Under the pieces are notes generated by a model. That model did not search any database, was not told the origin of the DNA, and was given only the letters and a program-made list of their open reading frames with translations. From Pontibacter mucosus (lineage in GTDB: Bacteria; Bacteroidota; Bacteroidia; Cytophagales; Hymenobacteraceae): a DNA stretch of 64,000 bases. The DNA lies in NCBI RefSeq assembly GCF_003054055.1, contig NZ_QBKI01000010.1, positions 152,954 to 216,953 on the forward strand, in the 5' to 3' direction. The position numbers and the translations under genes are program-made. Of the stretch, positions 58,108 through 64,000 are shown in pieces (positions within the stretch are counted from its first letter, which is position 1; every line of letters begins with the position of its first letter).

Positions 58108-59889
58108 TTAGTATCCCGGGTTCTGCGTTAAGCTAGACACACCGCCAGAAGTCTGCAGGTCTATCTGTCTCTGCGGAATAGGGAAGTAGTCATGCTTGCC
58201 AGGGATAAAATTGCCCCCTCTCACGTCTGGTAATAAAGAACCTTCATAAGAGAAGAAGGAGTTCAGCTCTTCAGCCGCTTTACCCCATCGAACCAGGTCA
58301 AAGAAACGATGTCCTTCGAGTGCCAGCTCTATCTTGCGCTCAAAGTAGATAGCCTCAAGTGCTTGTTCTTTACCTAAGCCGGCAAAATAACCATCCGGGT
58401 AAGGAGCAACGTTGTAGTTGGCAGCTGGGGTGCTGGAGAAGCCTGCCGTAGGATTGCTAGGGTTAGTATACTGGTAAACCCTGTTTTCCGGCTTAGCTGC
58501 CCTGGCACGAACCATGTTTACATAGCTCTGCGCCTGCGACAGATTCCCTAGCTGTGCCTCGGCTTCGGCGGCCATCAGCAGCACGTCTGCATAACGAATG
58601 AGCACCACGTTGATGGCTGAGCCTGGGGCCCAGGAGCTTTGGTCAGAAAACTTGTCAGCCGTAGCTTGCCAGTAAATGTGCTTCTTGGAAGAGTATGGAC
58701 CGGCATAGCTTTGCAAACGAATCCATGTCTGGCCAGGGTGCGCTCCCCAATCCAGGAACGGTATACCACGGCGGCCTACAGTCCAGTCCAGGCGCGGGTC
58801 CACAGGCTGTGTGTCCGGCGTGAAGGCCTCGTTGGAAGCAATGCCTTGATCATGCTTCAACGGGGTGGCATTGTAATTATCCAGGTAAGGCAGGCCCTGG
58901 GCGTTGGTACGGTAAGAGTTAGCCAGGTCTATAGTCGGCTGGAAGAATCCGCAGCAGCGGAACGGGCTGTTGTACGGGTAGTTGAGCATCTCTCCCTGGT
59001 TGGCGTTGGCAATAGTACCTGTGCCGTCGTTGGCCACCATCTGAATGGCAAAAACCGACTCCTGGTTATTCTCATTGGCCGCATCAAAGTTGTCTTTGAA
59101 TTTATCTACCAGGCCATACTTAAGGCCATTGGCGGTAACACCGGAGGTGATAACCTGATCAAAGATTCCCTTCGCCTCACCATACTTTTTCTGGTACAGG
59201 TAAGCCTTGCCCAGGTAAGCGGCTGCAGCCCATTTGTTGGCTCGGCCTACCTGTGCCTGTGTGTTGGGCAGGTTATCCATGGCAAACTGAAGGTCGGCCT
59301 CAATCTTCGGCCATATATCCACATTGTTCGGCTGGTTATAGTCAGTGACTGTCTCGTCAATCCAGGGAACCATGTTGAACATCTTCTTCAGCTCAAAGTA
59401 GTAGTGCGCGCGCAGGAAACGGGCTTCAGCTTCAATCCGCTTCTTATCTGCATCTATAATGTCCTCTGCCTTACCCAATAATTTTAATGTGGCGTTTGTA
59501 CGGGATATACCTTCGTACATGGCCCGCCACTTGGTATTGAGGAAGCCGTTGCTGGGGTCGGCCGTGAAGGTGGCAATAGAGTTAATCGCCGGCTGGTCGG
59601 CGCCGTCGCTGCCCTTGTGGGCTTCCCCACCGGCCACACTGCCATATATCCAGTTGGTAGGAGCGGCCTCCCACTGGCCGCCGCCCGCGATGGCAGAACC
59701 ATTACCCTGGGCATCCAAGGCGGCATAGGCGCCGATCAACAACTTTTCTACACCTGCCTGATTCGCAATAATGTCTTCACTGAGGGCTCCTAAGGCTGGT
59801 TTTTCCAGAAAGTCGTCTCCGCATGAAGTTAGTAGTTGCATAGAGCTAACTACAGCTGCTGTCATTAAGATTAATTTATATTTTTTCAT
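58108..59889 (-). CDS. susD: SusD/RagB family nutrient-binding lipoprotein
   Basis: The product has 593 residues from the ATG at 59889; the frame is open seven codons further. The lipobox LLTSC gives a surface lipoprotein. The SusD fold shows in the TPR-like helical part (ARFLRAHYYFELKKMF, then GKAYLYQKKYGEAK) and the C-terminal region (FFDLVRWGKAAEEL, YFPIPQRQIDLQ). SusD caps the SusC barrel and binds the incoming glycan. It follows the SusC gene by 23 bases in the same operon. The substrate is unknown; neighbouring genes suggest a disaccharide or glycoside. Confidence 0.93.
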   Translation of the reverse strand: MKKYKLILMTAAVVSSMQLLTSCGDDFLEKPALGALSEDIIANQAGVEKLLIGAYAALDAQGNGSAIAGGGQWEAAPTNWIYGSVAGGEAHKGSDGADQPAINSIATFTADPSNGFLNTKWRAMYEGISRTNATLKLLGKAEDIIDADKKRIEAEARFLRAHYYFELKKMFNMVPWIDETVTDYNQPNNVDIWPKIEADLQFAMDNLPNTQAQVGRANKWAAAAYLGKAYLYQKKYGEAKGIFDQVITSGVTANGLKYGLVDKFKDNFDAANENNQESVFAIQMVANDGTGTIANANQGEMLNYPYNSPFRCCGFFQPTIDLANSYRTNAQGLPYLDNYNATPLKHDQGIASNEAFTPDTQPVDPRLDWTVGRRGIPFLDWGAHPGQTWIRLQSYAGPYSSKKHIYWQATADKFSDQSSWAPGSAINVVLIRYADVLLMAAEAEAQLGNLSQAQSYVNMVRARAAKPENRVYQYTNPSNPTAGFSSTPAANYNVAPYPDGYFAGLGKEQALEAIYFERKIELALEGHRFFDLVRWGKAAEELNSFFSYEGSLLPDVRGGNFIPGKHDYFPIPQRQIDLQTSGGVSSLTQNPGY

Positions 59890-59912
59890 GACTCTAGAAG
59901 TTATGCTCAAAA

Positions 59913-62900
59913 CTAGAAGGATAGGTTTATGCCTGCTAAATACTGGCGCATGTTAGGGTAGTTGCCCTCGTCAATACCGAATGCGGTGGTGCCCCCGGAT
60001 ATTTCAGGGTCTATGCCAGAATAGTTGGTGATAGTGAACAGGTTTGCGGCCTGCACATAAATTCGCAAGCTGCCAACACCATAGTTGCTCAACAGGCTCT
60101 TAGGCAAAGTATAACCCAGCTGCACGTTCTTCGCTCTTAAGTAAGAACCGTTCTCCACATAGTAAGAGGTAGGAACGTTGGTGGTGCTGAAGGTACCTTT
60201 TGCTTCCTGTATAGGGGCTGTTGCATCGCGGTTCTCCGGGGTCCAGGAGTCGTGAAGTGCTGTTTTGCTTTTCGCACCAACGAAGTTCGGATAGAAGTCT
60301 GTCCACCATTTTACCTGGTTCCAGATGTCATTTCCCTGAGAGCCGTACAGAAACATGTTAAAGTCGAAATTCTTGTAGGTAGCCGCTATGTTCAAGCCAT
60401 AGGTAAAGTCAGGGTTAGGGTTACCTAAGATAACTCTGTCGTCCGGGGTGATAATGCCATCACCGTCAGCATCCGCATAACGGAAACGGCCTATGCCAAT
60501 GTCTGCCTGGTAAAGGGCATTGGCATCACCGGAGGCTTCAACGGCGCTCGCATTAGCCTGGTCGATTTCTGCCTGATCATCCCAGAAGCCTACAATCTGG
60601 TAGCCGAAGAAAGAACTCATAGGGGAGCCCACCTCGTTGCGGATAATGTTGCTGCCGTTAAAGCGACGAGACTCCAGGTCAAAGTTCTGGGCACCATTTG
60701 ATACCTTCAGAATCTTGTTGTCGTAAGTTGTTAACGTACCTGTAACATCAATCCTGAAATCTGAGGACACATCTATGTGGCCTGTAATGGCTGCGTCAAT
60801 GCCTTTGTTGCGCATTCTGGCGATGTTTACGAAGGGTCTGGTGGCACCACCGGCAGTTCCCGGCAGTTCAGGGTCAAACAAGAGGTCTTTGATCTCTTTG
60901 TTGTAGTAATCTAAGGTAAAGTCAATCTTACCATTGAACAGGGTCGCGTCAAAGCCTATGTTGCTGTTGATGTTGGTTTCCCATTTAGCATCCGGGTTGC
61001 CTATACGGGACTGTCTGAAACCTTCCACGATGGTGTTGTTGGTGCCGCCAATGTCGTAGTATGACAGGGCTCTATCGGAACCATAGGTTGTGAAGGCGTT
61101 GGCCGGGCTTACGTTCAACTGGTTACCCATTACGCCGTAGCCACCACGTATTTTAAGATCCGAGATCCAGCTGATGCCCTGCATAAAGTTCTCCTGGGAG
61201 ATACGCCAGCCGGCGCTAGCCGCGGGGAACGTACCGTAGCGCTGGTTAGGACCAAAGCGTGAGGAACCGTCGCGGCGGATTACAAACCCGAACAGGTACT
61301 TGTCCATCAGGCTGTAGTCTAATCTGCCAATAAGAGAGAACAGCGCGTCTTCGCTCCTGCCGCTGAAATTGGTTCGTGTGCCTGCACCCGTTCCCAGTGT
61401 GGTAAAGTTCGGGTCGAAGGAGAAATATCCCTGCGTAGAACCGCCTACCTCACTCCAGTAATTGTTGTAAGCTTCGGAGCCCACCAGGACGCTAAGGTTA
61501 TGCACATCGTTGAAGCTTCTCTTGTAAGCCAGCGTGTTACTCCAGGTCCAGTTGTAACCGTTGCTGGCGCTTTGGTTATACTGGTTAACGGTGTTGTTCT
61601 CACCGTTCTCGTATTCAGGGAAGGTGAAAGAGCGGTTGTTGTTATTATACATCTCGCCACCGAAAACCGTGCGTGCCGTAAAGTGGTTGAGGAAGTCTAC
61701 TTCAGCGAACACATTACCGAACAGGCGGTTACCCATCGATTTGTTGTTCCTCAGCCTGTCGAGCTGTGCCACCGGGTTTCTGGCATTTCCCAGTCCGCTA
61801 CCAGAGGAACCGGAGAAGTTGCCCATGATATCGTATACCGGTATAATCGGCTGCAGACGGTAAGCCATGTTTATCATGTTCTCGCCCCCACCGATTTGCG
61901 GGTTCTCAATCACAGAGTAGGCCAGGTTTTCACCCACCCGGATGTTATCGTTGAGGTTGTAGGAGCTATTGGCTCTAACAGTATAGCGCTTGAAATAGGT
62001 GTTGTTCAACACCCCTTGCTGGTCGAAATAGTTGGCAGAGAAGTAGAAGCTGCCCATCTCGCCACCACTGCTTACGGCCACATTGTGGCTTGTAATCGGG
62101 GCAGGTCTAAATATCTCCTTGTACCAGTCGGTGCCAGACTTGTTTGCCCGTGCAATACGATAGAAAGTGCTCAGTTCAGAGCTTCCTCCGGTATAAAAAG
62201 GATTGACGTTATATAAGGAAGGATCTGCTTCCGGGTCTCCTGCCATCACACCTGTTCTGGTAACACCTGGCCCTGAAACCAAATAATCCGGTAGCACAGG
62301 GCTTGCGCCAGAGCCGTATATAGGGCTTTCCGGAGCAACGCCACCATTTCTGGCTACCAGCCAGTTCAACTCCGCCATTTCCTGCGGGTTGGCCAGGTTC
62401 CAGGGGTTGTCACCAGACGGACGCTGTGTGCCGTAGTAGCCATCATATGTTACCGACACTTTCCCTTTGCCTTTCTTGGTGGTGATGATGATTACACCGT
62501 TGGCTGCACGCGCACCGTAGATGGAAGCCGAGCCGGCGTCCTTCAGCACCTGCATGGTCTCCACATCGTTGGGGTTCAGGTCCCTGATGTTTTCCGTTGG
62601 AACGCCATCCACCACAAAAAGCGGCGTGTTATTGCCGAACGTGTTGAAACCACGTATCCTGATTTGCTGCGACTGCCCAGGCTGGCCTGAACCGAGAACG
62701 GTAACACCGGATGCGCGGCCCTGCAGCATGCTCGAAACCTGCGCCTCCGGCTGCTTGGTCATTTCTGATACGTTTACCACAGCTACGGCGCCTGTCAGGT
62801 CTTTTTTCTCCTGTACCGCGTAGCCTGTTACCACTACCTCCTGCAATGCCCGCGCGTCTGTGGCAAGGATTACATTGATGGTGCTTTGATTGTTGATCGG

Positions 62901-63269
62901 AACCTCCTGGCTTTTATACCCCAAAAATGAAACAACTAGGGTGGTGCCTCCGGAAGGTACATTTAAGGTGAAGTTACCGTTCGCATCGGTGGCTGTGCCC
63001 ACCGTGGTGCCTTTTACCACTACAGAGGCACCCGGAATGGCTTCTCCTTCCTCTCCCGTCACTTTTCCTCTTACTTCTGTGGTCTGCCTTGTGGCGCCGC
63101 TAAGCATGTTGGGCTCCACCATGAAGTTGGTGTTTGCTGCATATCCTGGAAGCGGGCTTTGCAGGGCGCAGACAGCTGCGAACACAATAGCCCAATCTTT
63201 CTTGCAGGATAAAATCTTTGCATGTCTGCCCAATGGAGGAAGCCATGCCCCGGAATATTTCTGTTTCAT
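59913..63269 (-). CDS. susC: SusC/RagA family TonB-linked outer membrane protein
   Basis: The product has 1118 residues from the ATG at 63269. A signal sequence (about residues 20-45) is followed by a carboxypeptidase-like regulatory domain (VRGKVT-type start, GASVVVKGTTVGTATDANG). A plug domain comes next (EVVVTGYAVQEKKDLTGAV, then FVVDGVPTENIRDLNPNDV), then a 22-strand barrel ending in an aromatic residue (INLSF). It imports glycans in a TonB-dependent way together with SusD. No anti-sigma or sigma gene is seen beside it. The leader of about 635 bases to the next gene should hold the promoter. Confidence 0.95.
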   Translation of the reverse strand: MKQKYSGAWLPPLGRHAKILSCKKDWAIVFAAVCALQSPLPGYAANTNFMVEPNMLSGATRQTTEVRGKVTGEEGEAIPGASVVVKGTTVGTATDANGNFTLNVPSGGTTLVVSFLGYKSQEVPINNQSTINVILATDARALQEVVVTGYAVQEKKDLTGAVAVVNVSEMTKQPEAQVSSMLQGRASGVTVLGSGQPGQSQQIRIRGFNTFGNNTPLFVVDGVPTENIRDLNPNDVETMQVLKDAGSASIYGARAANGVIIITTKKGKGKVSVTYDGYYGTQRPSGDNPWNLANPQEMAELNWLVARNGGVAPESPIYGSGASPVLPDYLVSGPGVTRTGVMAGDPEADPSLYNVNPFYTGGSSELSTFYRIARANKSGTDWYKEIFRPAPITSHNVAVSSGGEMGSFYFSANYFDQQGVLNNTYFKRYTVRANSSYNLNDNIRVGENLAYSVIENPQIGGGENMINMAYRLQPIIPVYDIMGNFSGSSGSGLGNARNPVAQLDRLRNNKSMGNRLFGNVFAEVDFLNHFTARTVFGGEMYNNNNRSFTFPEYENGENNTVNQYNQSASNGYNWTWSNTLAYKRSFNDVHNLSVLVGSEAYNNYWSEVGGSTQGYFSFDPNFTTLGTGAGTRTNFSGRSEDALFSLIGRLDYSLMDKYLFGFVIRRDGSSRFGPNQRYGTFPAASAGWRISQENFMQGISWISDLKIRGGYGVMGNQLNVSPANAFTTYGSDRALSYYDIGGTNNTIVEGFRQSRIGNPDAKWETNINSNIGFDATLFNGKIDFTLDYYNKEIKDLLFDPELPGTAGGATRPFVNIARMRNKGIDAAITGHIDVSSDFRIDVTGTLTTYDNKILKVSNGAQNFDLESRRFNGSNIIRNEVGSPMSSFFGYQIVGFWDDQAEIDQANASAVEASGDANALYQADIGIGRFRYADADGDGIITPDDRVILGNPNPDFTYGLNIAATYKNFDFNMFLYGSQGNDIWNQVKWWTDFYPNFVGAKSKTALHDSWTPENRDATAPIQEAKGTFSTTNVPTSYYVENGSYLRAKNVQLGYTLPKSLLSNYGVGSLRIYVQAANLFTITNYSGIDPEISGGTTAFGIDEGNYPNMRQYLAGINLSF

Positions 63270-63905
63270 AAAAAATAGGTTAGGTGAGATGTGATTTTTG
63301 CTTTCAGAAAAGACGGAAGGTGCTATGTGCACCTTTCACGTAGGTGCCTGGAAAAGGAAAAGCAGCCAGGAAGCATCTTAGGATTTTTAAGTACACATTT
63401 TACATAGGCATTAGTCTATAACTGAGTAATCAATCATTAAAATATGTGTAAAAAAAGATAAAAAGCAAGGATAGGTATGCTGTTATACTTTAATTTTTTA
63501 AAAAAGTATATCAAAGTATAATAATCTAAGTGAATGTCACCTATTAGATGGATAAGTGTGATTGATAATCAGTGTTTTGTGTAAAATCGGCTGAAAGGCC
63601 TTTTAAATCGCTGTTTTTCTAAGTATGGGGCATTTTCCAGATAAAAACTCTGTGTTTATACTTTAATGTGAGTGGTTACTTATTTTTAGTGAAGGTAAAA
63701 TGTTTTTGGGAACTATACATATTTATTATATTGTGTGGCTTAAAACACTTGGCTGTGTTCACCCATCCTCCATCTGACGAAGCCCTTCGGGTCAGGCTCA
63801 GAAAGTAATGTTGTTTTTCTGTGTATATCATAGGAGAAGTGATATTTGAGCAGAGGATGGTAAGCTTTAAAGTCAAAGAGACGAAACACTTAATTGCTGA
63901 TATAA
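63270..63905. other. Divergent intergenic region upstream of susC
   Basis: No gene is supported. It is AT-rich, with several copies of AAGTATA or its complement, including an imperfect palindrome near 63484-63510. A GC-rich hairpin-like stretch (CTGACGAAG, CTTCGGGTCAG) lies near 63774-63795. Promoters for susC and for the partial gene at 63906 should lie here, but no clear consensus was found. Confidence 0.35.
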
Positions 63906-64000
63906 ATGGATAGGCGCTCGGTTGTAAAAGGACTGTTGCTATTTGCCGGAGGCGTGGCGGTGCTGCCCTCCTGCGTGCTGGAGGAGGGCAAGGCCTCCAT
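63906..64000 (+). CDS. Start of a gluconate 2-dehydrogenase subunit 3-like gene, 3' end outside the window
   Basis: Only 31 codons are visible. They encode MDRRSVVKGLLLFAGG followed by LPSC and an acidic stretch. This matches the Tat-type and lipoprotein-like N-termini of gluconate 2-dehydrogenase subunit 3 family proteins in Bacteroidota, which accompany GMC dehydrogenases. The assignment rests on this short stretch and on the nearby GMC gene. Confidence 0.5.
   Translation, partial: MDRRSVVKGLLLFAGGVAVLPSCVLEEGKAS

Noticed and set aside
1..64000. CRISPR arrays and tRNA genes
   Set aside because: No regularly spaced repeats and no complete cloverleaf were seen; the only RNA-like sequence is the tmRNA tail in the att repeats.

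Overview
The window comes from a chromosome of the phylum Bacteroidota, most likely a cytophagal genus such as Pontibacter or a relative. The evidence is a SusC/SusD pair, a Tat-tagged Gfo/Idh/MocA oxidoreductase, DUF1080 and GMC sugar enzymes, the Bacteroidota mobilization genes bfmA and mobB, and AT-rich leaders mostly without Shine-Dalgarno sites. The genus is inferred; the phylum is well supported.

Three regions can be told apart. (1) Bases 1 to about 9228 are the right part of an AT-rich genomic island that runs off the left edge. It holds a partial DNA polymerase I-like gene, two paralogous small genes, a serine recombinase, a soluble-plus-membrane gene pair, a HEPN-like/STAND NTPase of anti-phage type, and a tyrosine integrase. 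(2) Bases 9143 to 48487 are a second island of about 39 kb. It is bounded by two identical 86-bp direct repeats that consist of the 3' tail of a tmRNA (ssrA) gene plus its terminator. It carries its own integrase, an undescribed 11-kb four-gene operon (lipoprotein, 1729-residue Tat protein, 1340-residue protein, subtilase lipoprotein), a mobilization module (radC, VirD4-like coupling protein, MobB relaxase, BfmA-like protein, candidate oriT), and a defense block from 28.8 to 48 kb. (3) From 48.5 kb onward is host DNA: first a scrap of a third integrase right beside the att repeat, then a broken GH2 gene and a sugar-utilization locus.

The defense block contains vsr and a C5-cytosine methyltransferase, then a four-gene cassette (dual GHKL/histidine-kinase-like ATPase, receiver-domain protein, Mrr-type nuclease, DUF2971 protein). 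After it come a MORC/MutL-like GHKL ATPase, a Z1 helicase, a DUF4420 nuclease and an AIPR protein, which form a predicted restriction system of the MORC type. A further PD-(D/E)XK-like protein is flanked by its own imperfect direct repeats. No intact ssrA body is present beside either att copy. The simplest reading is that several elements have integrated one after another at the 3' end of one ssrA gene lying left of the window.

The host locus from 51.4 kb reads as a 3-keto-glycoside pathway: a GMC dehydrogenase, a HEAT/DUF1080 putative 3-keto-disaccharide hydrolase and a Gfo/Idh/MocA oxidoreductase. These converge on a SusC/SusD uptake pair, with the start of a probable gluconate 2-dehydrogenase subunit 3-like gene at the right edge.
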